Shown here: positions 43,833 through 52,754 of the stretch, one piece after another | Layout of the letters: each line of letters begins with the position of its first letter | Numbering within the stretch: position 1 is the first letter of the stretch | Assembly: GCA_002382665.1 (NCBI GenBank) | Contig: DFZA01000005.1 | Location: 77,142-141,141 of the forward strand | Direction of reading: 5' to 3' | Length of the DNA: 64,000 bases | From: Peptococcaceae bacterium UBA4068 | GTDB taxonomy: Bacteria > Bacillota > Dehalobacteriia > UBA4068 | Notes under the pieces: model-generated | Database searches by the model: none | What the model was told of the DNA's origin: nothing | What the model saw: only the letters and a program-made list of their open reading frames with translations | Program-made: the position numbers and the translations under genes

Positions 43833-44666
43833 TTAATATCGTAACCATTTATCGTCTGGGTTTTTCTTTAATGTTGCTGTGACCTTTTTTTTCTCTTTTT
43901 TTCGTTTACACATCACTTTTGATGATACTGTGGGAGGATAGCATTGCTGAATATTATCGTCCTCGGCGGCTTCCATGAGTAACGCTACGTCGTTACCGAT
44001 GATTCCATCTATATTGAGTCCTATATAATGTTGGATATCCTCATAGGTGTTTTCCGTCCAGACAAACGTGGTAAAGCCGTAGGTATGGGCATCGTTTACA
44101 GACTTTTGTGTATAGGAATTGAGAGACAAAAAATCATGTCCACCGCTTAAAGCCCTGAGCTGTGTGGTAGGCTCATATGTACCCAACAGTCCCGTACAGA
44201 TACAGGGATTTATCTCTTTAACAATTTCCATGTAACCCCAATTAAAACTTTGCACCTTAACCTGGTCTTCCATGCCTTTGGCTGTAATCATGGACGCGAC
44301 ATCGGCTGCGATATCAGTATATCCGTTTTTTATCTCTATCAGTATCCAACAGTCAATATGGTTGAAATAGTCGAGGACCTCCTCCAAGGAAGGCACTCTT
44401 TCCCCAGTGAATTTCTCGCTTTTTGATGATCCGGCATCTAAAGTGTCTATGTAATCCCAGTTTAGTTCAGAGCATTTACCGGTACCGTTCGTGGTTCTAT
44501 CCACAGCATCGTCATGCATGACGAATAATACACCGTCTACTGATTTTACGACGTCCAATTCCAACCCACATGCCCCGGCTTCTATGGCTTTTTTAAAAGC
44601 CAGCATGGTGTTTTCGGGGTATAACGAGCTATAACCCCTGTGGCCGAAAAAAAAATCAGTGGCCAT
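43833..44666 (-). CDS. Glycerophosphodiester phosphodiesterase, copy 1
   Basis: 277 residues, no signal peptide. GDPD catalytic motifs: GHRGYSSLYPENTMLAF (His-Arg), CGLELDVV (Glu, Asp metal ligands), MHDDAVDRTTNGTG and later LIEIKNG. Hydrolyses glycerophosphodiesters to glycerol-3-P and alcohol. The C-terminus is a lysine/arginine-rich tail (CKRKKEKKKV) absent from ordinary GDPDs; it may bind membrane or nucleic acid. The second copy at 47136 is highly similar, on the same strand, with nadE between them. Confidence 0.9.
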   Translation of the reverse strand: MATDFFFGHRGYSSLYPENTMLAFKKAIEAGACGLELDVVKSVDGVLFVMHDDAVDRTTNGTGKCSELNWDYIDTLDAGSSKSEKFTGERVPSLEEVLDYFNHIDCWILIEIKNGYTDIAADVASMITAKGMEDQVKVQSFNWGYMEIVKEINPCICTGLLGTYEPTTQLRALSGGHDFLSLNSYTQKSVNDAHTYGFTTFVWTENTYEDIQHYIGLNIDGIIGNDVALLMEAAEDDNIQQCYPPTVSSKVMCKRKKEKKKVTATLKKNPDDKWLRY

Positions 44667-44708
44667 TCTCCCACCTTCTTTTCACTTATTGTATTTAGCC
44701 AATAATTT

Positions 44709-44756
44709 GTATACAGTTATCAGCTCATTCCACAACGAAAGCGGAAAACTGTATAC
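44709..44756. promoter_or_regulatory. Inverted repeat in GDPD-nadE divergent region
   Basis: GTATACAGTT (44709-44718) and AACTGTATAC (44747-44756) are perfect inverted repeats 28 bp apart, 43 bp upstream of the GDPD start. It could be a cruciform, an RNA hairpin of the GDPD leader or a split operator. Confidence 0.4.
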
Positions 44757-44953
44757 CTCACCATATGAATAAGGGCTAAAACTTGTGAATAATCCGGAAA
44801 AATAGATAATATCAAGTAAACTTTACACAATAGAGTTATTTCCCCGCCACAGTACTTTGAACGAAAGGTATTCAGGCTAATGCAGGTTCTCATGGGGCAT
44901 AATGATTAACACGTTGATGATAATACCCTATTTCATGCTATATACTATTGTGG

Positions 44954-45127
44954 TATAATAGCTGCACAGGCCGAAATCTTTGATTTCGTGACTGAGCGTC
45001 TATTTAAGCTTAAGGTTTTCCCGACAAGGGAAAATCCAGCTAGAGTAGCTGCACAGGCCGAAATCTTTGATTTCGTGACTGAGCGTCTATTTAAGCTTAA
45101 GGTTTTCCCGATAAGGGAAAATCCAGC
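44954..45127 (+). repeat. Tandem 82-nt repeat in nadE leader
   Basis: TATAAT at 44954-44959 is followed by two copies of an 82-nt sequence, 44959-45040 and 45046-45127, separated by TAGAG. They differ at one position (CCGACAAGG against CCGATAAGG). Each contains a GAAATC-TTT-GATTTC hairpin, a palindrome TAAGCTTA and a hairpin GGTTTTCCC / GGGAAAATCC, and begins with GCTG and ends with CAGC. The nadE start is 44 bp downstream. Both copies would be in the 5' leader RNA. No known riboswitch class was recognised. Confidence 0.75.
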
Positions 45128-45170
45128 AATATCCGCATCAGTAGATATGATATATTGGGAGGCGTTGTAA

Positions 45171-47081
45171 ATGAAATACGGATATTTGAAGGTAGCTGTC
45201 GCCAGCCCGGACATCAGGGTTGCTGACTGCGACTTCAATGCTACCGGCATTATTGAACAAATGAAAACTGCCCATGCAGGCGGCGTTCGCTTGATCGTAT
45301 TCCCGGAGCTATCCGTTTGCGGCTATACCTGCGGCGACCTATTCTTCCAGCAGACGCTGATCGAAGGTTGCGAGACAACCCTCGGCCGTATTCTCCGCGA
45401 AACAGCCGAACTTGACATGGCATCTTGTATCGGTGTTCCGGTTCGGCATAATGACGCGTTGTATAACTGCGCGGCAGTGATCTGTCGGGGAAAGTTGCTG
45501 GGCCTTGTGCCCAAGAGCTTCCCGCCCAATTATAGTGAGTTTTATGAGCTGAGGCATTTTGCCCCCGCGCCCAAGCATAACGATACCTGCTCTTATGCCG
45601 GGTTTACTGTGCCCTTTGGTACGAAACAGCTTTTTCATATGCCCCAAATGCCTAATTTTACACTTGCCGTTGAACTTTGCGAGGACCTTTGGGTACCGCT
45701 TCCTCCTTCGGTGGGGCATGTACTGGCTGGTGCGACTGTTATCGCTAATCTTTCAGCGTCCAATGAGATTATCGGCAAAGCCGAATACCGCCGCTCTCTT
45801 GTCTCCGGGCAATCCGGCCGTCTGATCTGCGGCTATGTCTACGCCAGCGCCGGTTTTGGCGAATCCACCTCCGATGTGGTTTTCGCAGCACATAACCTGA
45901 TTGCCGAAAACGGCGTGATACTTGCGGAGGCCGAGCCGTTCGGCACAGGTCTTGCCGTATCCGAGATCGATGTCTCCATGCTTTCCCACGAAAGATGCCA
46001 CCTGACTTCTTTCCGTCATCCCGCCGTCGATGGTTATACAACCAACCCGCTGGATATTGATATGATAGAAACGATACTGACCCGCCGTTATTCCCGACAT
46101 CCCTTCGTTCCCGAAAATACAGCCGACAGAGCCCAAAGATGCGAGTTGATTCTCTCTATGCAGGCTAATGGCCTTGCCAAGCGTCTTTCCCATATTAAGG
46201 CAAAAACAGCCGTAGTCGGTATTTCCGGGGGGCTTGATTCCTGTCTGGCGCTGCTAGTGGCGGTCAGGGCCATGAAGCTGCTTTCCCGTCCCGTCTCCGA
46301 TGTGCTTGCTGTCACCATGCCTTGCTTTGGCACTACCTCCCGCACGCGCTCCAACGCCGAGAAGCTTGTCAATTGTCTCGACGCGTCATTCTCATGTATT
46401 GATATCAGGGGAACGACGCTCTCTCACTTTGGTGACATCGGACAATCTCCCGACAACAGCGACGTAGTTTTTGAAAACGGCCAGGCGCGCGGACGTACCT
46501 ATGTATTGATGGATTTGGCTAACAAGACCGGCGGCATCGTCGTCGGTACCGGCGACCTTTCCGAACTGGCGCTGGGATGGGCAACCTATAACGGCGATCA
46601 TATGTCCATGTACGGCGTCAACGCCTCGGTACCCAAAACGCTTGTGCGCCACATCATTTCCTATTACGCCGATACCGCCGAGAATCATGAGCTGGCCACG
46701 GTGCTGGGTGATATCCTTGCTACACCTGTCAGCCCTGAGCTGCTGCCGGCGGACGAAGACAATATAACTCAACTGACCGAGGACATCGTTGGCCCCTATG
46801 AGCTGCACGATTTCATCCTCTATTACGCTATCCGCCGCAGTTTTACACCCTCAAAGATATTCAAGCTGCTGGTTGCCTCTTTTGATGGCGACTATGACCG
46901 CGAAACGCTCAAGAAGTGGCTTGCCAACTTCTATATCCGCTTTTTCTCACAGCAATTCAAGCGCTCCTGCATGCCGGACGGCCCGAAGGTCGGTTCGGTG
47001 GCGCTTTCCCCGCGAGGCGACTGGCGCATGCCCAGCGACGCCGTAGTTGCACTCTGGCACGAGGAGATAGAGAAGTTATAA
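45171..47081 (+). CDS. nadE: Glutamine-dependent NAD+ synthetase
   Basis: Fused enzyme of 636 residues. The N-terminal nitrilase-type glutaminase (about 1-280) has Glu in FPELSVCGY, Lys in LVPKSFPPNYSEFYE and the nucleophile Cys in VELCEDLW. The C-terminal synthetase (about 310-636) has the PP-loop GISGGLDSCLALLV and GTGDLSELALGWATY. It makes NAD+ from deamido-NAD+, ATP and glutamine-derived ammonia. GGGAGG precedes the ATG. The leader contains a tandem 82-nt repeat. Confidence 0.95.
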   Translation: MKYGYLKVAVASPDIRVADCDFNATGIIEQMKTAHAGGVRLIVFPELSVCGYTCGDLFFQQTLIEGCETTLGRILRETAELDMASCIGVPVRHNDALYNCAAVICRGKLLGLVPKSFPPNYSEFYELRHFAPAPKHNDTCSYAGFTVPFGTKQLFHMPQMPNFTLAVELCEDLWVPLPPSVGHVLAGATVIANLSASNEIIGKAEYRRSLVSGQSGRLICGYVYASAGFGESTSDVVFAAHNLIAENGVILAEAEPFGTGLAVSEIDVSMLSHERCHLTSFRHPAVDGYTTNPLDIDMIETILTRRYSRHPFVPENTADRAQRCELILSMQANGLAKRLSHIKAKTAVVGISGGLDSCLALLVAVRAMKLLSRPVSDVLAVTMPCFGTTSRTRSNAEKLVNCLDASFSCIDIRGTTLSHFGDIGQSPDNSDVVFENGQARGRTYVLMDLANKTGGIVVGTGDLSELALGWATYNGDHMSMYGVNASVPKTLVRHIISYYADTAENHELATVLGDILATPVSPELLPADEDNITQLTEDIVGPYELHDFILYYAIRRSFTPSKIFKLLVASFDGDYDRETLKKWLANFYIRFFSQQFKRSCMPDGPKVGSVALSPRGDWRMPSDAVVALWHEEIEKL

Positions 47082-47103
47082 GATTAGACAATATGATATT
47101 TTA

Positions 47104-47132
47104 AAAAGAGCCTTTTGGCTCTTTTATTTTTT
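47104..47132 (+). terminator. Terminator after nadE
   Basis: Stem AAAAGAGCC / GGCTCTTTT with loop TTTT, then ATTTTTTC; lies between convergent nadE and GDPD copy 2. Confidence 0.85.
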
Positions 47133-47135
47133 CGC

Positions 47136-47960
47136 TTATATCCATTCTCCGGCAGCATTTCTGATTAATTTAACCATCGCCCGTTTATATTTTCGGGTAT
47201 ATAATGCAGGTAATGCCGCCTTTGTATAAGGATAGCATTGATTGATACTATTGGCGGTGGCGGCGTTCGTAAATAGCTCAATGTCATTACCGATAATCCC
47301 GTCCACATTAAGATCAATATAATGTTGGATACCGTCAGCGGTATTTTCCGTCCAGATAAACGTATCGAACCCATACTTATGAGCGCTGTTGATCGCCTGT
47401 TTGGTATAAGAGCTTATAGATAAAAATTTGTGACCGCCTTTCAAAGCCCTGGCCTGGGCGGTAGGGGAGAAAGTGCCCAAGAGCCCGGTACATATATCGG
47501 GATTCATGGATTTAACGGTATCCATGTAATCCCAGTTAAAGCTTTGCACCTTGACTTGATTTTCCATCTTTCTTGCGGTGATCATTTCGGCGACCTCGGT
47601 GGCAATGTCGTTATATCCGTCTTTTATCTCGATTAGTATCCAGCAAATTTTTCTTTTAAAATAGACCAGAACTTGTTCCAGAGAAGGTACTCCAACACCG
47701 GCAAAAGCTGAGTCTTTATATGATCCGGCATCTAGTGTCTTGATATAATCCCAGGTTAATTCTGAACATTTACCGGTACCGTCTGTTGTTCTATCCACAG
47801 TATCGTCATGCATGATAAATAATACTCCGTCGGCAGATTTTACGACGTCCAATTCAAAACCGCATGCACCGGCCTCTACGGCTTCCTTAAAAGCCAGCAT
47901 GGTATTTTCGGGATATAACTCGCTATAGCCTCGATGTCCCAAAAAATATTCAGTGGCCAT
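47136..47960 (-). CDS. Glycerophosphodiester phosphodiesterase, copy 2
   Basis: 274 residues with the same GDPD motifs (GHRGYSELYPENTMLAF, CGFELDVV, MHDDTVDRTT, LIEIKDG). By eye, roughly two thirds of residues are identical to copy 1 over the catalytic domain, but the C-terminal tails differ (here YTRKYKRAMVKLIRN). The start is taken as the ATG at 47960 (MATEYF, the same as copy 1) because AGAAGG lies 7 nt upstream; an ATG two codons earlier is too close to the site. Similar promoter-proximal sequence (CATATGA-AAGGG) precedes both copies. Confidence 0.9.
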   Translation of the reverse strand: MATEYFLGHRGYSELYPENTMLAFKEAVEAGACGFELDVVKSADGVLFIMHDDTVDRTTDGTGKCSELTWDYIKTLDAGSYKDSAFAGVGVPSLEQVLVYFKRKICWILIEIKDGYNDIATEVAEMITARKMENQVKVQSFNWDYMDTVKSMNPDICTGLLGTFSPTAQARALKGGHKFLSISSYTKQAINSAHKYGFDTFIWTENTADGIQHYIDLNVDGIIGNDIELFTNAATANSINQCYPYTKAALPALYTRKYKRAMVKLIRNAAGEWI

Positions 47961-48098
47961 TATCATACCTTCTTAATAATATTATGGTCCAATCTGCAAA
48001 TTCTGCAGTAATGGTAATATATTCCAACATATGACGAAGGGTTATAACTTATGTATATATAGTCTGATAGTCTATGAAACAGCGGCTACAAAAATTTC

Positions 48099-48773
48099 TT
48101 GATTAACGAGCGTTCACATATTCCGGTTATTTGGCATATTTTATTATGGGAGCTTATCCTATATTTTCAAATAAAAGGGGTGTCAATTGTTTTGGTTACA
48201 AAAAGTATTGACCTTTCTGAAATCCGTAAATGCAGTAACTTTATTCATGTTCCACTATGCTATCAGGAAACTGAATATACCTGCGGCATAGCCTGCGTCC
48301 AATCACTGCTGGCCCGTTACGGTATTATTTACCGGCAGAGCGCATTGGCGGACATTCTACATTCACAGCCAATACTGGGTACAGATGCCAACACAATAAT
48401 ATATTTTATGGAATTGCTTGGTCTGAATGCGGATATGATTGATAACATGGAAATTAATGATATAAAAGATTATATTGATAGCGGAATCGCTCCGATGCTG
48501 TTAATCCAGGCCTGGCCAGACGATGAAATTGAATACCAGTACGACTGGAAAGACGCGCACTATATAATTGTCTGCGGTTATTACGACAACGGCATATATG
48601 CCATGGATCCTTATACTCTTGGTAATTATACATATTTGCCGTTCCGCGATCTTTTAAAACGCTGGCACGTGGTTGATAAATCTGGTGTCCGCCATTTGAA
48701 CAGCGGTTTGATTATTGAATATGAAAACTGCCCCATTAAATATAACCCCAAGGAGATTAAATACCTTGGGTGA
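48099..48773 (+). CDS. C39-like cysteine peptidase-fold protein
   Basis: Up to 224 residues. The papain-like C39 core is visible: QETEYTCGIACVQSLLARYG with catalytic Cys, DAHYIIVCGYYDNG with His, and YAMDPYT with Asp. Stand-alone members may process or bind peptides; no ABC transporter or bacteriocin gene is near. The start is uncertain: TTG 48099 lacks a ribosome site, while AAAAGGGG at 48173-48180 would suit TTG 48192 (about 193 residues), removing a hydrophobic segment. A terminator follows. Confidence 0.7.
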   Translation: MINERSHIPVIWHILLWELILYFQIKGVSIVLVTKSIDLSEIRKCSNFIHVPLCYQETEYTCGIACVQSLLARYGIIYRQSALADILHSQPILGTDANTIIYFMELLGLNADMIDNMEINDIKDYIDSGIAPMLLIQAWPDDEIEYQYDWKDAHYIIVCGYYDNGIYAMDPYTLGNYTYLPFRDLLKRWHVVDKSGVRHLNSGLIIEYENCPIKYNPKEIKYLG

Positions 48774-48814
48774 TTGCATCTTAATAATAAGGCCTTAACT
48801 ATGTTTCTATATAA

Positions 48815-48851
48815 AAATCTCCTGTTACAGTTTCTCGGTAACAGGAGATTT
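48815..48851. terminator. Bidirectional terminator between convergent genes
   Basis: 14-bp perfect stem AAATCTCCTGTTAC / GTAACAGGAGATTT with a 9-nt loop, between the C39-like gene and the exporter gene. Confidence 0.8.
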
Positions 48852-48867
48852 AAATAGTATAGAATTA

Positions 48868-51342
48868 TTATCCGTTTTTATTTAGATTGACGTATTCCGT
48901 CGGTTCGTCGGGGAGGGTTCTCTTTTTATAAAAGGCTAGCAAGAATAAGGCGATAGCCGATGATACGACAACAGTAAGATAGATTGACTGGTAGCCTTTG
49001 TTAAGCGTCCTTTGATAAACGCTTTCTAATTTATCGGAGCGGTTGTCCAGCTCGTCAAGATAACTTGTTTTTGCGGTTGCAAAGGCGCCGGGAACCGCTG
49101 CGTTCAGTGTTTGCATCTCATGGGACAATGTTTTCATCTCTGCCTGGGTTACTGTCATGCTGTAGATAGCCATTTTCATTTGAGCCCGGGTTTTAGTGCT
49201 TTCTGCTATTTTGCTCTCCAAAGTAGCAATTGCTCCTTGAAGGCCGCTGATCTTTGCGTCCAGATCGTCCAGCGATTTGATTTCCTTAAGCTGGCTTAGT
49301 ACGCTTTCGGGCATCTTACTTTTTACCGATGCGGGGATCATATCCAGGATACTCATGCCGGCGCCGGATGATGATGTTACGTCTTCAGGCATAGACGTAC
49401 TGATGGCAGTTGCTGAGGTTCCGTCTGACGACAACTGAGGCATAGATGCGCCGGTAGCGACAGAGGAAGTTCCATCGCCCGCCATCTGAGGCATCGACGA
49501 ACCTGTAGCGGCAGGTGACGCTCCGCTTGCCATCATCTGGGACATAATTACCTTTATGCCTTGAAGCTCTGCCAAAGCCTGCTGCTGCGATGCCACCGCC
49601 TGTTGCATACCGGCTATGCCCTTGCCAATACCATCGTAGGCCTGCTGCAGTTGGGCAATACCTGTATCCATTTGGCTGATTCCCGAATTTATTCCTTCGA
49701 TACCGGAATTTAGTCCGCCCTGTATCTTGGCTATCTTGGGAGGCGACATTTGATCAAACATACTTGATGCCAGATCTTTGGTAATACCTACAATGGTTGT
49801 TACATCGGAACTTTTAAGTTCTTCCAGAATATTGTCCGGCATCTGATAATCGCCGCTACCATTGAAGTTAATCTTGATGGTCTGCATCGAGGCAAGGTCG
49901 GGAACTTCAACATTGCCTAATTTGTCCGCCATATTCGGGTCTTGCTTAAGCTGATTCACTTTTTCATTGATTTGCTGGACGTAAGGCAGCGACGGCATGT
50001 TGATTTGGTCGGGCATCACCGCCGTCAAATCAGTCTGCACGGATAAGCCTGCGTGCGCGATGAAGCCCACCATAATGGCAGGAGCGATAGTAGTGCCAAT
50101 AGATCGGAGCAGTGATAAAGTGGCGAGTCCGGAATTTGCCTCTTTGTCTTTGATATTTTCCAGCATCATATAGTTTACCGGAGCTCCCATGGTAAATCCC
50201 AGTCCTAAGCCGAGAAGCATCAGGCTGACCACTACCGATGGCAGCACAGGGTTTACGGCCGCCACCAGTATCAGGAACAACGCTCCGACAATTGTAATTA
50301 CGAAGCCAAATATCAGCACTAATTTTGCACTGAATTTATCTATCAGCTTACCGGACAGCATAGCGGATACGCCGGAAAGAAGGCCAAGTATCACCGTAAA
50401 ATAGCCGCCGTTTCCCGGGGCGACTTTCAGCGAATTTTCGCAGAACTGCGGAATGAATACGATGCCCATCAACACAAAACCTGAAATAAAAGCTACGGCA
50501 ATGGTTGTGAGGATACTGACGTTTTTAAAGTAGGAAAGGTTGATGATCGGGTCTTCCGCCCGGTTCTCGATTAGAATAAAGATCGGTAAGAGTACCGCAA
50601 AGGCAACCAGATAGGGATAAACATCAGTACTGGCGATGGAATTTGTAAAATTAAAGAAATCGATCTGCTTCAGACCGTAGAGCAGGGAAAGCACCATTGC
50701 CACAATTACCAGCGTGCCGAGTCCGTCGATCTTTTTAACCGCTTTTTCTTTATGATTGGGCAGAGTATAGAAAGCGGCCAAAATAATAAAGATGGCAATC
50801 GGTATATTTACAAAGAATATATACTGCCAGTTTTGGGCGCCGAAAATATCTAAGATGGCGCTGCCCGCCAGCGAACCGAAGATATTAGCAATTCCGTATA
50901 CGCCGCCTACCAGCCCTAACGCCATGCCGCGCTTTTCCGGCGGAAATGAGGTCCCAAATTCGGCGGTGGCAACGGGCATGATACCGCCGCCGCCGACTGC
51001 CTGAATGGCTCTGGCGGCAATCAGCAATTGAAAGCTTCCAGCGTAATGAGACATTCCGCATAATAAGGAACCAAAGCCAAACAGGAATATACTGGTAATA
51101 TAGATGATCTTCCGTCCGTATCTGTCAGCCAGCTTGCCCATAACGGGGATACTGGCCGCGTAGGCCAGAGTATAAATGGTGATAATCCAGATACCTGTTT
51201 TGTCATCCACCAACAGGTTATTTTGAATGATAGCTCTGGCAGGGGTTACGATTCCGGTGTCAATGGCGCCCATGAATATACCCGCCAGATAAATGACGGC
51301 AATCAGCGCCAGACTGGTTTTGTTTATCGAATTACTTTTCAC
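48868..51342 (-). CDS. DHA2-family MFS exporter with large extracytoplasmic insert
   Basis: 824 residues, far longer than the usual 480-520. The first 440 residues are a 14-TMS drug:H+ antiporter with GKLADRYGRKIIY and RAIQAVGGGGIMPVA. A 350-residue hydrophilic region follows before the last transmembrane segment (about 785-805). It holds repeated-heptad helices (GLNSGIEGINSGISQMDTGI, QQAVASQQQALAELQ) and a Ser/Thr/Ala/Met low-complexity stretch made of three imperfect repeats of the kind ATGSSMPQMAGDGTS. Extracellular coiled coils like this occur in YhgE/MmpL-type exporters. Operon with the upstream MarR gene, 12 bp apart. Confidence 0.85.
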   Translation of the reverse strand: MKSNSINKTSLALIAVIYLAGIFMGAIDTGIVTPARAIIQNNLLVDDKTGIWIITIYTLAYAASIPVMGKLADRYGRKIIYITSIFLFGFGSLLCGMSHYAGSFQLLIAARAIQAVGGGGIMPVATAEFGTSFPPEKRGMALGLVGGVYGIANIFGSLAGSAILDIFGAQNWQYIFFVNIPIAIFIILAAFYTLPNHKEKAVKKIDGLGTLVIVAMVLSLLYGLKQIDFFNFTNSIASTDVYPYLVAFAVLLPIFILIENRAEDPIINLSYFKNVSILTTIAVAFISGFVLMGIVFIPQFCENSLKVAPGNGGYFTVILGLLSGVSAMLSGKLIDKFSAKLVLIFGFVITIVGALFLILVAAVNPVLPSVVVSLMLLGLGLGFTMGAPVNYMMLENIKDKEANSGLATLSLLRSIGTTIAPAIMVGFIAHAGLSVQTDLTAVMPDQINMPSLPYVQQINEKVNQLKQDPNMADKLGNVEVPDLASMQTIKINFNGSGDYQMPDNILEELKSSDVTTIVGITKDLASSMFDQMSPPKIAKIQGGLNSGIEGINSGISQMDTGIAQLQQAYDGIGKGIAGMQQAVASQQQALAELQGIKVIMSQMMASGASPAATGSSMPQMAGDGTSSVATGASMPQLSSDGTSATAISTSMPEDVTSSSGAGMSILDMIPASVKSKMPESVLSQLKEIKSLDDLDAKISGLQGAIATLESKIAESTKTRAQMKMAIYSMTVTQAEMKTLSHEMQTLNAAVPGAFATAKTSYLDELDNRSDKLESVYQRTLNKGYQSIYLTVVVSSAIALFLLAFYKKRTLPDEPTEYVNLNKNG

Positions 51343-51354
51343 GCCAAAATCTCC

Positions 51355-51768
51355 CTATATAACCTTAGTAATATTTTCGGCTACCTTTTGGGCTGTAGTT
51401 TCAAAATTACTGATTTCGTCTTTCGTAAGCCCATCATACATTGTTTCGGTCCATTCAATCAGCAGCTCCGCCATAACATCCCTTATCTTATGCGCTTTTG
51501 GCGTCAATCTGATAACCTTTTCACGCTGGTTTTCATCATTAATCTTACGGGAAATAAAACCTTTGCTTTCCAGTTTTGCCAGGCTCCTGGCTACCGATCC
51601 TTTATCAAGCATAAAGTATTTGGCTATTGCATCCTGATTTGATTCCTCATGCCCTAATATATACATGAGGATAAATTCTTCGGCGGCAGTAATCTCATAT
51701 TCCGCTAGATTGCGTGAAGAATAAATGTAACTTCCTCTGACAATGATCGACAAATCACTTATTAGCAT
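51355..51768 (-). CDS. MarR-family regulator of the DHA2 exporter
   Basis: 137 residues. MarR winged helix: NQDAIAKYFMLDKGSVARSLAKLESKGFI and wing ISRKINDENQREKVIRLT. It is the first gene of a two-gene operon with the exporter and is preceded by two inverted-repeat operators at 51787-51815, so autoregulation with release by an exporter substrate is likely. AGGAGA precedes the start. Confidence 0.88.
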   Translation of the reverse strand: MLISDLSIIVRGSYIYSSRNLAEYEITAAEEFILMYILGHEESNQDAIAKYFMLDKGSVARSLAKLESKGFISRKINDENQREKVIRLTPKAHKIRDVMAELLIEWTETMYDGLTKDEISNFETTAQKVAENITKVI

Positions 51769-51786
51769 ATACAGCTCTCCTTAAAA

Positions 51787-51815
51787 GTTGCTAGTACAAC
51801 AGTTGCAAAGACAAC
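51787..51815 (-). promoter_or_regulatory. Two GTTG-N6-CAAC operators upstream of marR-exporter operon
   Basis: GTTG-CTAGTA-CAAC (51787-51800) and GTTG-CAAAGA-CAAC (51802-51815) are two inverted repeats of identical geometry, 15 bp apart, 19 bp before the regulator start. Confidence 0.65.
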
Positions 51816-51875
51816 AATAATGATATATTATCTCATATCAGATGTCAATATAAATTTATCAGTTAAGACTTTAGA

Positions 51876-52439
51876 TTAAACTTTTTCTTCCCACCAGCCG
51901 AAAGCGACACGTCCTGCAGCTAAGGCATCGGGTTTTTCCGGTGCAGATAATGTGACCAAAAATGAGCCGCCGGGAGGGAAAATATATTTGCCGTTTTCCG
52001 TTTCAACTATGGTAGTTTCCGGCGTGCATCTGCGGGCGTAAGCTTTGATGCCGCCCATGGGGTCTCCGGTAACATTGGACGCATATTGTAGCTTTACCTT
52101 TGGTTGGTGCAGCGGCCTTATCGCCGTATTAGCAGGAGTAACGAGGAGTGATTCGGCAGGCATGCCCCGGGGAGTGGAGTTGAACCAGAATTGAGCGCGG
52201 ATAGGGATGCCGGATATATCGGATACAGTCCAGACATTGACAAACAAATTTACGCCCGATTGTACCGGATTAAGCAGTCTGGCCCAGGCGCTGGCGCCTT
52301 TGCCGAAATCCAAGTTGTCGGCATAACCGATAAAGTATTTTCCTTGCATAGATTGGTAAAGATCTATGGGGATGTCAACGCTTTTGACCAAATGTCTGCT
52401 GATTAAAGATGAATCTTTGTTGGGAAATTTGAACATCAA
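51876..52439 (-). CDS. Hypothetical protein (DUF6143-like)
   Basis: 187 residues; probably a small clostridial/bacillus family recalled as DUF6143, not verified. Beta-rich with no signal peptide or membrane segment: QGKYFIGYADNLDFGKGASAW, LFVNVWTVSDISGIPIRAQFWF and the ending GGSFLVTLSAPE followed by VAFGWWEEKV. In style it resembles the leaderless beta-sandwich protein at 17143, though they are not obvious homologues. AGGTGA site before ATG. Possibly a spore-associated protein; function unknown. Confidence 0.55.
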   Translation of the reverse strand: MMFKFPNKDSSLISRHLVKSVDIPIDLYQSMQGKYFIGYADNLDFGKGASAWARLLNPVQSGVNLFVNVWTVSDISGIPIRAQFWFNSTPRGMPAESLLVTPANTAIRPLHQPKVKLQYASNVTGDPMGGIKAYARRCTPETTIVETENGKYIFPPGGSFLVTLSAPEKPDALAAGRVAFGWWEEKV

Positions 52440-52556
52440 CTCACCTCATAAATTTGCTTAACTCAATTATATGTAAACATGGTGTTTATAGTGTTCGATA
52501 ATCAGCAAAACTAGTGACTAAACAGAAAATATTTCAGGATAATATGGTTTTATGGC

Positions 52557-52585
52557 TTGATAATCAAAAAATTCTAATATATAAT
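52557..52585 (+). promoter_or_regulatory. Promoter of thi operon
   Basis: TTGATA (52557-52562), 17-bp spacer, TATAAT (52580-52585); the start would be about 20 nt before the TPP aptamer. Confidence 0.75.
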
Positions 52586-52611
52586 TTAATGGTTAAAGAA
52601 ATGAATAATAT

Positions 52612-52740
52612 AGGGGAGCTTGTAACAGGCTGAGAGGAAGTAATAACTTCGACCCGTATACCTGATTTGGATAATGCCAACGTAGGGAGATCTTTTAAAC
52701 GAATTTGAAGGAAGCGCCTACAGGTGCTTCTTATTTTATT
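52612..52740 (+). promoter_or_regulatory. TPP riboswitch (THI element) with terminator
   Basis: The aptamer (52612-52690) has GGGGAGC, GGCTGAGAGG, CGACCC, ACCTGATTTGGATAATGCC and AACGTAGGGA, all consensus THI-box parts. The stem GAAGCGCC / GGTGCTTC (52711-52730) followed by TTATTTTATT is the terminator of the expression platform. TPP binding is expected to favour termination. It controls thiDCME. Confidence 0.95.
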
Positions 52741-52754
52741 ATGAAAGGGATTTT

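Noticed and set aside
44959..45127. Tandem repeat considered as a CRISPR array
   Set aside because: Only two units, 82 nt each with a 5-nt gap, and no cas genes.
44945..45250. Minus-strand open frame of 101 codons with an internal repeat (GKTLSLNRRSVTKSKISA)
   Set aside because: It is produced entirely by the tandem 82-nt repeat and overlaps the start of nadE; no ribosome site.
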